Source: Thalassobacillus devorans MSP14 (lineage in GTDB: Bacteria; Bacillota; Bacilli; Bacillales; Halobacillaceae). Taken from it: a DNA stretch of 64,000 nucleotides. The translations under genes and the position numbers were made by a program. Each line of letters starts with the position of its first letter. Positions within the stretch are counted from its first letter, which is position 1. The stretch lies in NCBI RefSeq assembly GCF_000496835.1, contig NZ_KI543237.1:62001-126000 (forward strand), written 5' to 3'. This document shows positions 54,651 through 63,081 of the stretch, piece by piece. The notes below the pieces were generated by a model, which saw nothing but the letters and a program-made list of their open reading frames with translations, ran no database searches and was not told where the DNA came from.

Positions 54651-54944
54651 GTGAAGATTATGAAAGTAATGGATGAAGTAAATCAATTTTTCACTGAAAA
54701 TATAGCTCCTCCTCATAAAATTATTTCTGTTCGTAAATATAAAGAAGAGGATAATGAAGATAATGATACTGCCTGGAAAGCTATGGTAGAGGTCATCGAA
54801 GAGAAGGAGTATATGAAAAAGTACGCCAATGACCAAATGATTGGTCTTTATGAAGTGTTTTTAGATAAAGATGCTGAAATCACCGGGTTTTCCAGAATCA
54901 GCCTGAGATATCGCAGTGACTTGGAAGAGCAGCAATCATCCTGA
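54651..54944 (+). CDS. gvpR: Gas vesicle protein GvpR (GvpO/GvpR family), GTG start
   Basis: A 97-residue accessory protein of the GvpO/GvpR family. The GTG at 54651 is chosen because GAGGG lies five bases upstream; an earlier GTG and a later ATG (54660) are alternatives. The helical start KIMKVMDEVNQFFTENI and sheet-rich end YANDQMIGLYEVFLDKDAEI then FSRISLRYRSD are typical. A role in expression or assembly is inferred from the family. Confidence 0.86.
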   Translation: MKIMKVMDEVNQFFTENIAPPHKIISVRKYKEEDNEDNDTAWKAMVEVIEEKEYMKKYANDQMIGLYEVFLDKDAEITGFSRISLRYRSDLEEQQSS

Positions 54945-54979
54945 GCACCTGGATTTCCTACGTATTAGGAGGATAACGA

Positions 54980-55912
54980 ATGACCGTATTAAAAGAAGTA
55001 AGACAGCAGCCCCATATCAATAATGAAGTATATAAACATTCTTCCTATTATCAAGGCTTAATAAAACGATCATTACGATACCTTTCCTCCGGTTATCCAG
55101 TCCACTTTACTGGTCCTTCCGGGATCGGGAAAACAACACTCGCCCTTCACATAGCCAAACAGCGAAACCGGCCTGTTATGCTGCTCAATGGTAACAAGGA
55201 ATTGTCGAATCAAGATTTGATTGGCGCCTTTACAGGCTATCAAAGCAATAAGGTGAAGGATAATTTTATTCGTACCGTCTATAAAACGGAAGAGAATGTG
55301 ACGGAATCATGGACGGATGGAAAATTGCTGGAGGCCGTAAAGCATGGTTATACGCTGGTTTATGATGAATTTACCAGGTCTCAGCCGGAAGCGAATAACA
55401 TTTTTTTGTCAATACTAGAAGAAAGAATCCTCCCTTTATATGGGACTAAACGGAAAGAATCGTTTATACGTGTGCATCCGGAATTCTCTGTGATTTTTAC
55501 GAGTAATCCGGCCGAATATGCGGGTGTCTTCCAATCACAAGATGCCTTGCTGGATCGAATGATTACCTTGCCCTTGGATCAAATGGATCACCAGGCCGAA
55601 GTGACTGCTGTCACAAGTAAAACAAACCTATCCCAGAAAACAGCGGAAGCCATTGTAGAATTCGTGGTTACTGCCAGAGAGTTATGTGAGAGTAATGAGC
55701 AAGTGCAAGGACCCAGCCTAAGGGCTTCCATCATGATTGCTGAAATGGCAGAGAAACATGATATTCCTATTGACGGAAGTGATGAGGAATTCCAGGAGCT
55801 GTGTATGGATATTACCTGGTTCCCTTTACAGACTTGCACACCAAGAGATCAACAGCCACAACTTAAAGGAAAGCTTCTGGAAGCTTGTAAAAAAATAAAG
55901 TCGGGTGAGTGA
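54980..55912 (+). CDS. gvpN: Gas vesicle AAA+ ATPase GvpN
   Basis: MoxR-type AAA+ ATPase needed for full-size vesicle assembly. It is 310 residues. Walker A GPSGIGKT is at residues 45-52, Walker B LVYDEF at 125-130, and sensor 1 in VIFTSNPAEYAGV. The arginine-rich second half carries sensor 2 (GPSLRASIMIAEM). GGAGG lies seven bases before the ATG. The 3' end runs directly into gvpF. Confidence 0.95.
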   Translation: MTVLKEVRQQPHINNEVYKHSSYYQGLIKRSLRYLSSGYPVHFTGPSGIGKTTLALHIAKQRNRPVMLLNGNKELSNQDLIGAFTGYQSNKVKDNFIRTVYKTEENVTESWTDGKLLEAVKHGYTLVYDEFTRSQPEANNIFLSILEERILPLYGTKRKESFIRVHPEFSVIFTSNPAEYAGVFQSQDALLDRMITLPLDQMDHQAEVTAVTSKTNLSQKTAEAIVEFVVTARELCESNEQVQGPSLRASIMIAEMAEKHDIPIDGSDEEFQELCMDITWFPLQTCTPRDQQPQLKGKLLEACKKIKSGE

Positions 55913-55913
55913 A

Positions 55914-56684
55914 ATGCAAATGGATAAGGATAAAGGAATATATATATTTTGTGCTATACAAACAAAAGAGGAACATGATTTTACAAGTATCAATTTCGAG
56001 GGTGAAACAAGAGAAGTATTCACCATTCACTATGAGGATGCGGCAATGGTAGCTGCAGAAATGCCAATGAAAATATACCATCCAAGTAAAGAAAACCTAA
56101 TGATGCACCAGAATGTTATCTCAGAGGTTATGCAGAAAATGGATACAGTCGTACCGATCAGCTTCGGGAATGTTTTTCATTCTAAAGACGATGTAGTTGC
56201 ATTGACAAAAAGCTTGTATCCTCAGCTGGAAACGCTCTTCCCTAAAATAAAAGGCAAAATCGAACTGGGATTGAAAGTTGTTGGAAAGAAAGAGTGGCTG
56301 GAAAAAGAGATTGCTAAAGATACTAAGGTAGCTAAACAAAAGGAAACCGTTCAATCCAAATCAGAATCGGCAGGTTATTTTGATCGCATACAATTAGGTG
56401 AAATGGCCACAAAATTTTTCCAATCACTACAAAAGGAAGCGGAAACTGAAATTCATGAAAAATTGACCCCACTGGCAGTATCCTCTGAAATCAATGAGCC
56501 TATTGGAGAAAAAATGCTATTGAACGGTGCTTATCTTGTTGAGAAAGATATGGAAGAAAAATTCGATGAAAAGGTCAATGAGCTTCATGAAAAATGGAAG
56601 GATAAAGTAGATTTCAAGTACACAGGACCTTGGCCTGCTTATAATTTCATCAATATCAAACTTAAAGTGGAGGAACCTTCATGA
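55914..56684 (+). CDS. gvpF: Gas vesicle protein GvpF (GvpF/GvpL family)
   Basis: A 256-residue chaperone-like assembly factor of the GvpF/GvpL family. The core has YIFCAIQTKEEHDF, VISEVMQKMDTVVPISFGNVF and the family-typical ending YTGPWPAYNFINIKL, shared with GvpL. The ATG at 55914 begins one base past the gvpN stop; GTG 55905 overlaps gvpN and is a second choice. The N-terminal domain should bind GvpA-type monomers. It overlaps gvpG by 4 bases. Confidence 0.93.
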   Translation: MQMDKDKGIYIFCAIQTKEEHDFTSINFEGETREVFTIHYEDAAMVAAEMPMKIYHPSKENLMMHQNVISEVMQKMDTVVPISFGNVFHSKDDVVALTKSLYPQLETLFPKIKGKIELGLKVVGKKEWLEKEIAKDTKVAKQKETVQSKSESAGYFDRIQLGEMATKFFQSLQKEAETEIHEKLTPLAVSSEINEPIGEKMLLNGAYLVEKDMEEKFDEKVNELHEKWKDKVDFKYTGPWPAYNFINIKLKVEEPS

Positions 56685-56932
56685 TACAAAAATTATTCAC
56701 TTCCCCATTGAATCTCGTTGTCAAAGTAGGAGAAAAGGTAAAGGAAGAAGTGGATAAAGAATTGTATGACCTGGAGACTATCCAAAAGAAATTAGTTCAT
56801 CTGCAGATGATGTATGAACTCGAAGAAATCCCCGAAGATGTATATAAAACCCAGGAAGAAGAACTGCTTCTTCGTTACGAGGTAGCGAAGAAGAAAGAAA
56901 TGGAACAATGGAACGAACTGACCAAACGTTGA
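56681..56932 (+). CDS. gvpG: Gas vesicle protein GvpG
   Basis: An 83-residue, mostly helical, charged protein: LFTSPLNLVVKVGEKVKEEV, then DLETIQKKLVHLQMMYELEE and DVYKTQEEELLLRYEVAKKK. Its overlap with gvpF (ATGA) and short distance to gvpL place it in the conserved F-G-L block. It is thought to act with GvpF and GvpL in nucleating assembly. Confidence 0.93.
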   Translation: MIQKLFTSPLNLVVKVGEKVKEEVDKELYDLETIQKKLVHLQMMYELEEIPEDVYKTQEEELLLRYEVAKKKEMEQWNELTKR

Positions 56933-56947
56933 AAGTGAGGAAGCACA

Positions 56948-57751
56948 ATGACTGAACTAAAATATTTATATGGAATTATACCAACAGACGAAATAAATCA
57001 AACCCCTCTTCCCTCTTTCAAAGGTTTAGATGAACAACACGAATTGTATAACATCGCCTTCGATGGAATGGAGGCAATCGTTTGCGATCTGGAAGAAAGT
57101 GAATACAATGAGTCTGCCCTGGAGGAAAAGACCTCCGATGTGCAATGGGTGCATGAAAAAGCTTTCCATCACCATGAAGCAGTAATGAAACTTCATGAAA
57201 TTTATACAGTCATACCGATGAAATTCGCAACGATTTATTCCAGTAAAACTAACCTGGAAGAAACATTAACCAAACATTACCAGGAAATGACCCGATTACT
57301 TTCCTGGCTGAAGGGTAAAGAAGAATGGAACCTGAAAATTTATTGTGACAACGATTCGCTCAGGGAGCGAACCGCTGCTCACAATTTGACTATAGAAGAA
57401 AAGAAAAAAGAAATAGAACAAATGTCGCCAGGAAGACAATATTTAGAGAAACGCAAATTAGACCGACTCATCGATCAACAATTGGAGAAGGAAAAAGAGC
57501 AACACTCCTCTTCCATTCATGACCAGTTGGCCACTTCTTGCGTAAAGACGGATATTAAGAAAAATTGGAATAAGGATGTAACAGGAAGAACCGACGAAAT
57601 GTGCTGGAACAGCGTTTACCTGCTCGAGAATCAGGATGTAGAGAAGTTTTTGGGTAAGGTGAAACAGCTGCAGGCAGAATGGAAAGAAGCAGGATTCACA
57701 CTTGAATTGACTGGTCCATGGCCTGCTTACCATTTTTCGAAACTGAAGTGA
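56948..57751 (+). CDS. gvpL: Gas vesicle protein GvpL (GvpF/GvpL family)
   Basis: A 267-residue paralogue of GvpF: TELKYLYGIIPTDEI, VMKLHEIYTVIPMKFATIYS, SPGRQYLEKRKLD, and the ending LELTGPWPAYHFSKLK. Unlike GvpF it has the long RQYLEKRKLDRLIDQQLEKE helix typical of GvpL. AAAGTGAGGAAG precedes the ATG. GvpS starts 14 bases after its stop. Confidence 0.94.
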   Translation: MTELKYLYGIIPTDEINQTPLPSFKGLDEQHELYNIAFDGMEAIVCDLEESEYNESALEEKTSDVQWVHEKAFHHHEAVMKLHEIYTVIPMKFATIYSSKTNLEETLTKHYQEMTRLLSWLKGKEEWNLKIYCDNDSLRERTAAHNLTIEEKKKEIEQMSPGRQYLEKRKLDRLIDQQLEKEKEQHSSSIHDQLATSCVKTDIKKNWNKDVTGRTDEMCWNSVYLLENQDVEKFLGKVKQLQAEWKEAGFTLELTGPWPAYHFSKLK

Positions 57752-57765
57752 AGCGAGGGGGATTC

Positions 57766-58023
57766 ATGTCACATAGACAAGAGTTTGAAAATAAGGATGT
57801 AGGGCTTATCGATGTGTTGGATGTTGTTCTGGACAAAGGTGTAGCGATTAAAGGCGATCTTATCATATCGATCGCAGGTATTGATTTGGTCTACCTTGAT
57901 CTCAGAGTATTGATTTCATCCGTTGAGACACTCGTACAGTCTAAACTCAATGGCGATGGGCAGTTATCCTCTGAGCAATTCGATAAAGAGAAGGAGGCGT
58001 TGGACCATGTCACAAAAACTTGA
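57766..58023 (+). CDS. gvpS: Gas vesicle protein GvpS (GvpA/J paralogue)
   Basis: An 85-residue minor structural protein of the GvpA/J/S family: GLIDVLDVVLDKGVAIKGDL then IISIAGIDLVYLDLRVLISS. The ATG at 57766 follows GAGGGGG by four bases; an upstream in-frame extension overlaps gvpL and is not used. The 3' end overlaps gvpK by 17 bases. Confidence 0.92.
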   Translation: MSHRQEFENKDVGLIDVLDVVLDKGVAIKGDLIISIAGIDLVYLDLRVLISSVETLVQSKLNGDGQLSSEQFDKEKEALDHVTKT

Positions 58024-58303
58024 TCATCGTCCACAAAAAAGCGGCAGAATCAGTTTAGATGAACAAGGCGCTGAACAAGGACTCGCACAGCTTGTTTTGA
58101 CCGTAATTGAATTACTGCGCCAGCTGGTCGAGCGTCAGGCACTCCGCAGAGTCGATGGCGGTACTTTGACCGAAGAAGAAATCGAACGGCTCGGAATCGC
58201 CTTGATGAATTTGGAAGTTAAAATGGATGAGCTTAAGGAAATATTCGACTTAGATGATGATGATTTGAATATCGATTTAGGACCATTAGGCAACTTATTA
58301 TAA
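58007..58303 (+). CDS. gvpK: Gas vesicle protein GvpK
   Basis: A 98-residue essential minor protein: RISLDEQGAEQGLAQLVLTV, IELLRQLVERQALRRVDGG and LTEEEIERLGIALMNLEVKM are the conserved GvpK segments. AAGGAGG lies about nine bases before the ATG at 58007, inside the gvpS 3' end; longer reading upstream is out of context. It ends with an acidic run (DLDDDDLNIDLG). Confidence 0.95.
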   Translation: MSQKLDHRPQKSGRISLDEQGAEQGLAQLVLTVIELLRQLVERQALRRVDGGTLTEEEIERLGIALMNLEVKMDELKEIFDLDDDDLNIDLGPLGNLL

Positions 58304-58327
58304 GCACACTTCAAGGAGGTGGCGCAC

Positions 58328-58648
58328 ATGGCAATCGAACAATCTACCCAATCCAGCAATCTGGTAGACGTACTGGAAACCGTTTTAGATAAAGGTGTTG
58401 TCATCGCAGGTGATATACGGGTAGGCATCGCTGACGTCGAACTGTTATCCATTAAAATACGGTTAATTGTAGCTTCTGTTGATAAAGCGAAGGAAATCGG
58501 CATGGATTGGTGGGAAACGGACCCATATCTGAACTCCAAAGCCGCCAATAAAGAACAGGATCAAAAACTGAAAGAAGAGAATGATGATTTGCAAAAGCGA
58601 ATTGAGGAATTAGAAAAGAAAATGGGAAAAGACAATCGTTTAGTATAA
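58328..58648 (+). CDS. gvpJ: Gas vesicle protein GvpJ (GvpA paralogue)
   Basis: A 106-residue minor shell protein: SSNLVDVLETVLDKGVVIAG, DIRVGIADVELLSIKIRLIV form the GvpA-like core; the extra C-terminal coiled coil (about 70-103, DQKLKEENDDLQKRIEELEK) marks it as GvpJ. GGAGG is eight bases before the ATG at 58328. It is 24 bases after gvpK. Confidence 0.93.
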   Translation: MAIEQSTQSSNLVDVLETVLDKGVVIAGDIRVGIADVELLSIKIRLIVASVDKAKEIGMDWWETDPYLNSKAANKEQDQKLKEENDDLQKRIEELEKKMGKDNRLV

Positions 58649-58696
58649 TATTACTAATATTTTAATTATATTTAATTACTTTAAGGAGGAATTATC

Positions 58697-59254
58697 ATGG
58701 CAGAACAACAACAAAAAACACAACAAGTAAAAGAGGAAGTTAAGAATAAGGCAGAGAAGGCAAAAAGATCACTGGGTAAAAAGGACGTAGCGACAGGAAC
58801 AATCATCGGAGGTGTAGTTGGAGCCGCAACAAGTCTGTTATTTGCTCCAAAGGCCGGCAAAGACCTAAGAAATGATATCTCTACTCAGACTACTACCGCT
58901 GTTGGCAAATGCAAAGATTTCAGCAATTCTACACGCGAAAAATGTTCAAATTGGAAAAATACAGCTACAGAAAAATCTCAGCAGGTAAAAGAGAAGTTTA
59001 AAAAGAACAAAGAGGATGAAGAATCTTCAGAAGAACAGTTTGCAGATGAGCAAACTGCAGAAGGCCGAAACGAAGCGGCAGCAACAACAGAAGCCGATAC
59101 TTCTCAAGATAAACAAACAGAAAACAAAGTACAGAACAAGCAGGAAAATAAGCAGCAAACCAAAGATGAGAATAAACAAAACAAGCAAAATAGTTCGAAT
59201 AAAAAACAAGAAGGAGAAACAACCCTTAAAACGAATGACGATACAGCAAAGTAA
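58697..59254 (+). CDS. gvpT: Gas vesicle protein GvpT (YtxH-like)
   Basis: A 185-residue protein: an N-terminal charged helix, a glycine-rich YtxH-like hydrophobic stretch (ATGTIIGGVVGAATSLLFAP, about 32-51, followed by KAGKDLRNDI), and a long low-complexity Gln/Lys/Asn/Glu tail (about 100-185). Two cysteines (near 75 and 86) are unusual for such proteins. GGAGG precedes the ATG. The tail is probably disordered and may interact with the vesicle surface. Confidence 0.88.
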   Translation: MAEQQQKTQQVKEEVKNKAEKAKRSLGKKDVATGTIIGGVVGAATSLLFAPKAGKDLRNDISTQTTTAVGKCKDFSNSTREKCSNWKNTATEKSQQVKEKFKKNKEDEESSEEQFADEQTAEGRNEAAATTEADTSQDKQTENKVQNKQENKQQTKDENKQNKQNSSNKKQEGETTLKTNDDTAK

Positions 59255-59273
59255 TAGTTAGGAGGCAGCGGTT

Positions 59274-59648
59274 ATGAGTAATGATGATGTACTTTCCATG
59301 TATGTCAAAGCGGCTAATAAACATGATTTTAATTTAGCCATCACGTTGAATGTCAATGGAGCGCTCGTTACCGGAACTACTATCTCTGCTCAGAGCTATT
59401 TTGAGAAAATCAGCGAAAGCTTTGAAGATGGTAATGATGTTGCACAGTCATTAAGTGACCAGTTGAAAAGTGCCAGTGATACTGCTGAGAAGAGCAGTTC
59501 AGACGAAGCACAGTTTATCCACTTAAAAGAAGCCCAGGTATACTGCGGTGACAGCAACCCTACACCTTCTAAAGGTAAATTCCTATGGAGAGGAAAGCTG
59601 TCTGAAGTAGATGGCTTCTTCCTCGGAACCATCGCAAAAGATAAGTAA
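59274..59648 (+). CDS. gvpU: Gas vesicle protein GvpU
   Basis: A 124-residue protein at the operon end. The family signature is LAITLNVNGALVTGTTISAQ and FIHLKEAQVYCGDSNPTPSK, closing with LWRGKLSEVDGFFLGTIAKD. In P. megaterium GvpU influences vesicle clustering; the same may hold here. AGGAGG precedes the ATG, 19 bases after gvpT. A terminator follows 108 bases downstream. Confidence 0.93.
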   Translation: MSNDDVLSMYVKAANKHDFNLAITLNVNGALVTGTTISAQSYFEKISESFEDGNDVAQSLSDQLKSASDTAEKSSSDEAQFIHLKEAQVYCGDSNPTPSKGKFLWRGKLSEVDGFFLGTIAKDK

Positions 59649-59755
59649 AAGATAATTAAGATACAGAGATTAATACGACTTAATACGCTAATAGAGAAAG
59701 AATAAAGCCCATTAAAAAGAATTCGACCGACCAAAGTTATATCACTTTAAACCAT

Positions 59756-59791
59756 AAAAAGGATGGACCATCATGAGGTTCATCCTTTTTT
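59756..59791 (+). terminator. Terminator of the gas-vesicle operon
   Basis: AAAAAGGATGGACC (59756-59769) pairs with GGTTCATCCTTTTT (59777-59790), 14 bp with one G-T pair, ending in TTTTTT. Confidence 0.9.
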
Positions 59792-59923
59792 CAATACAAC
59801 AGATTTTTCAATCACAGGCATGTCTTTTTTTATTGAAAGCCTTGGAACCGAAGTAGATCTGGCTGCCTGAAAATTACCAGGACAGACAATCGATACAATC
59901 ATTCACTAAATGATGAGTTATGC

Positions 59924-59929
59924 TATAAT
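59924..59929 (+). promoter_or_regulatory. Possible -10 box upstream of the 60-kb gene
   Basis: TATAAT lies 33 bases before the ATG at 59963; no good -35 is seen. Apart from this and the gvp terminator, nothing else was found in the 314-bp gap 59649-59962. Confidence 0.35.
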
Positions 59930-59962
59930 AAGCAAATAACCAGAGAAGAAATGAGGATTATT

Positions 59963-60412
59963 ATGCTTACTTTTGAACAAAAAATATCCATCATGGAAGA
60001 ATTCGGAGAGTTGACTCGTAAGGATGTCTCACTTGGCCGAGTGAACTTTCATTTTTATGGAAGTTTATTCGATAAAACGATTGTCGCTTACCACCTTCAT
60101 CCTAATGGCAATGGCTTTGTTTATACAGGAGACATGCACGGGTTTGATTCTAATCAAAAAGGACTAGTCAATATTAGGGATTATGATGAAACCCAGCTCC
60201 GGAATATAGTTAAGGCTTCTATTGCCAACCTGTCAAGTGATGCGGAAATATCCCACAAGCAAGTATGGAGAGGACCGGAAGATCAATCCCTGCTTCTTGT
60301 CCAGGAAGATTACTTTTGGAACATTTATACCGGTGATATGTTAGAGGATAGTTTTGAAACATACAATGAAGCGGAAGCTTATTTGAAGGAAGAAGGCTTC
60401 ATCCGACTATAA
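59963..60412 (+). CDS. Conserved hypothetical protein
   Basis: Not recognised. A 149-residue soluble protein without signal peptide or membrane segment. Motif-like parts are TRKDVSLGRVNFHFYGSLFD, HLHPNGNGFVYTGDMHGF and SLLLVQEDYFWNIYTGDML, the repeated YTGDM suggesting two related beta-rich halves. GAGG lies six bases before the ATG at 59963; an earlier ATG (59951) is possible. It is a single-gene unit with its own terminator, so it is likely real. Confidence 0.7.
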   Translation: MLTFEQKISIMEEFGELTRKDVSLGRVNFHFYGSLFDKTIVAYHLHPNGNGFVYTGDMHGFDSNQKGLVNIRDYDETQLRNIVKASIANLSSDAEISHKQVWRGPEDQSLLLVQEDYFWNIYTGDMLEDSFETYNEAEAYLKEEGFIRL

Positions 60413-60452
60413 GAAAAAGACGAACCCTTTAAGAAAAGTTCGTCTTTTTCTT
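60411..60452. terminator. Bidirectional terminator
   Basis: AAGAAAAAGACGAAC (60411-60425) pairs with GTTCGTCTTTTTCTT (60438-60452) between convergent genes. Confidence 0.92.
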
Positions 60453-60453
60453 A

Positions 60454-61113
60454 TTAGTAGAACATTCTATTTTTAATAGCTGTGACTTGCAGTAGAGATC
60501 CCCATGTTTTATGTCCTCTTTCCTGTATTCTTGCTATCGCCTCACAAAAAAGATGTGCAGTAGTCAAGGCATCACCTGAAGCGGTATGACGTTCGTATAT
60601 CCTTGTATCCAACATCCCTGCGTATTCAATTAAATCTTTTCTGCCTTCTGTAGGATACAAATATTTTAATAAACTGAGGGTATCTACTGCTCTCGGCTTG
60701 GGAAATTTATATCCCGCCCGTGACAATTCACATTTCATTAAGGTGATATCAAACTGAATATGATGACCGATCAGGCAGGTAGTCTTATTTGCTTCTGCCT
60801 TTTGAAAAAAACTATTTATTGCATCATAAGCTGCTGGTGCACGCTCCACGTCCCTATCCTGTATCCCTGTCAACTTGACAATACGTTCCGGTATCACCGT
60901 TTCAGGGTTTACATAGGTTTGGAATACTTCCTCTTCTTCTACAAGTAATTTCCGAACCGGCACCGAGGCGATTTCAATCATACGATCTTGTTTTTGAACA
61001 TGAAAACCTGTCGCTTCTGTATCAATGACTTGGAAATTAATATCTTCCAGCCTTGTCGATAAGGGGATGTCATCTTTCAAATTAAAATGGAATCGTTTGG
61101 CTTTTTTTATCAT
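60454..61113 (-). CDS. DEDDh-family 3'-5' exonuclease (DnaQ-like)
   Basis: A 219-residue exonuclease of the DNA polymerase III epsilon type. The metal residues are visible: FQVIDTEATGF (Asp and Glu), GHHIQFDITLMKCEL (Asp) and RHTASGDALTTAHLF (His and Asp), the DEDDh set. It starts with about 25 extra residues (MIKKAKRFHFNLKDD). It is the second gene behind the DUF294 gene (24 bases apart). In related bacteria this pair follows the acetate symporter; the link with repair or signalling is unknown. Confidence 0.88.
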   Translation of the reverse strand: MIKKAKRFHFNLKDDIPLSTRLEDINFQVIDTEATGFHVQKQDRMIEIASVPVRKLLVEEEEVFQTYVNPETVIPERIVKLTGIQDRDVERAPAAYDAINSFFQKAEANKTTCLIGHHIQFDITLMKCELSRAGYKFPKPRAVDTLSLLKYLYPTEGRKDLIEYAGMLDTRIYERHTASGDALTTAHLFCEAIARIQERGHKTWGSLLQVTAIKNRMFY

Positions 61114-61137
61114 GGTTGTTTTTTCCTCCCACTCCCC

Positions 61138-63081
61138 TTAAAGCGAATACTGGCTCAACATCGTTGTTTGCAGCTTTCTCATTTCTTTTAAAGCCCGTAT
61201 CAGCTTCTCTTTGTCACGTGTAGAAAACTGAGAAAAAGTTACAATAGAAGACGGAGCCTTGCCAGCTGTAATACTTCCCCATTTTTGCTTAATATATAGG
61301 TCCATTACTTGCGATAGAGCATGCCTTAAATCGGTGGCCAGCCAATCCGTGATAATATCTTTTTCCACTAAAGCCTGTAGTTTCTCAACCGTAGTACCTT
61401 CCAGAATATGATGGGAAAGAGAAAGAATCTGTAGAGCATGATGAAATGGGAACAAAACTTGTTTTTTCAAGTCCAGCTGCTTTCGCTCAATCCGTAACAG
61501 GGCTCGGATCGGCTGCTCTAAACTGGGAATCTGATTTTCTTTTTCGACCTGGGCCAATCGATATAAAAAGATACTTGATCTTTTAAGGTCTTCCCTGACC
61601 ATCCGGATGAATGCCGTATGCAAACCATCCGACCCATAAAGTTTCCGGAAAGAAAAAAAGTTCTGTGCCAGCAGCAAGGACTCGTTTGTGGACCTCATTG
61701 CCCATTTTCTTAAGGTTTCGTTCCATTTTGACATGGAACCGCGCCACATCAGTTCACTGGCCATCATTTTCCCTTTACATCTTTCGTACCCGGCTATTTC
61801 AAGATAATTTGTAATTTCTTCTCCCAATTGTGCAAAATACTCATCCACTTCCTTTTTACGGAGACTCTCCACGTCTTCATAAACAAGGAAGTGATCCTGG
61901 TCTGTCAAAACAAATTGTTCACCTCGACCGGCGCTTCCCATTTGGTACCAGACGAATGGCACAGGGGGTTCCCCTGCTCCTTTACGTTTCAAGGAGTCGA
62001 TAGCTATCGTTACTGCCCGTTTGGTCAACCGGTCGTAAAGTTGAGTCAATACATCCAATACATGGAGAGAGGGAACATTATCTCTTATCAGCATTGCCAA
62101 AATGTCATATATTTCTGTTTTGACTTCATTTAAACGATCAGCTTCTGTCTCCTCGACCTTCCTGATTGCCGAGAACATTTGACGATTTTTCTTCCGTAGG
62201 AGATCAGCCATGGTTATCATCCCGACTACCTTGTCTTTACCGTCTACTACAGGCAGATGCTTGACTCCTCTTAATATCATTTCAGATAAGGCATGATAAT
62301 AATAATCGGCCCGATGAATGTGATAAGGGTGTTCAGTCATGATCGTTCCGGCGTGCTCACGGACCGATTTATTACTGGTCACTACCCGGTTCACAAAATC
62401 CTTCTCGGTAATAATTCCTTCTAAACGGCCATGATCTGTGATAACAATAGAGCTTGCTTTTTCTGCTATCATTTTCTCCGCAGCTTCTTGTATCGTCACA
62501 TAGCGATCAACAGCAGTCGCAGGTTTAGTCATAATATCCTGGACACGTAACAGGAATGGATCACTCTCTCCCAATTCATGGGCAAGCCTGACCTGCTCTG
62601 CCAAAGAAACGTAGACATCTTTAAGCCTTGAGACAACCTGATGGAGGAAATAATCACGGATATCCTCATGGCGCCATAATCTTCCCAGGACTCCATAAGG
62701 GATATAAAGCCCCACCACAGTTTCCACAGCCCGGATTTCAACCATGTAGGCATATGCATCCTCGTTACTTATTCCGAGAAAGTTGCTGAGGCTGCCAAGG
62801 CCAAGAATTCCTCCCTCCTGAACAACCTCCAGCACTTCTCCTGCTTCCTGATCCTCAGCGGCCGCATAAACCTCCGCTGTGCCGGAAGTTATCACTAAAA
62901 TCCCTTCCCGGCGTTTTTGGGCATGGGCAATGACGGCACCATCAGGATAAAGTCTTTCTTCACATTGTTCATATAACTCACGGTAGTAATCATCCGTCAA
63001 TTTTTGAAAAATGGGTTGATGCCGAAGCTTTTCCCGGACACGGTAACTACCTGGTGGAGTTTGGTACGTCTTCTGTGTCAT
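61138..63081 (-). CDS. cNMP-binding/CBS/DUF294 nucleotidyltransferase-like signalling protein
   Basis: A 647-residue multidomain protein: a cyclic-nucleotide-binding-like domain (about 25-140), two CBS domains (about 180-300, MTKPATAVDRYVTIQEAAEK and MTEHPYHIHRADYYYHALSE), a DUF294 nucleotidyltransferase-like domain with GSAGRGEQFVLTDQDH (about 385-400), and the DUF294 C-terminal helices. This GlnD-like arrangement suggests regulation by nucleotide binding. The ATG at 63081 has GGAGAGG just upstream, inside the 3' end of the symporter gene, which overlaps it by 35 bases. The symporter is the likely target. Confidence 0.88.
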   Translation of the reverse strand: MTQKTYQTPPGSYRVREKLRHQPIFQKLTDDYYRELYEQCEERLYPDGAVIAHAQKRREGILVITSGTAEVYAAAEDQEAGEVLEVVQEGGILGLGSLSNFLGISNEDAYAYMVEIRAVETVVGLYIPYGVLGRLWRHEDIRDYFLHQVVSRLKDVYVSLAEQVRLAHELGESDPFLLRVQDIMTKPATAVDRYVTIQEAAEKMIAEKASSIVITDHGRLEGIITEKDFVNRVVTSNKSVREHAGTIMTEHPYHIHRADYYYHALSEMILRGVKHLPVVDGKDKVVGMITMADLLRKKNRQMFSAIRKVEETEADRLNEVKTEIYDILAMLIRDNVPSLHVLDVLTQLYDRLTKRAVTIAIDSLKRKGAGEPPVPFVWYQMGSAGRGEQFVLTDQDHFLVYEDVESLRKKEVDEYFAQLGEEITNYLEIAGYERCKGKMMASELMWRGSMSKWNETLRKWAMRSTNESLLLAQNFFSFRKLYGSDGLHTAFIRMVREDLKRSSIFLYRLAQVEKENQIPSLEQPIRALLRIERKQLDLKKQVLFPFHHALQILSLSHHILEGTTVEKLQALVEKDIITDWLATDLRHALSQVMDLYIKQKWGSITAGKAPSSIVTFSQFSTRDKEKLIRALKEMRKLQTTMLSQYSL

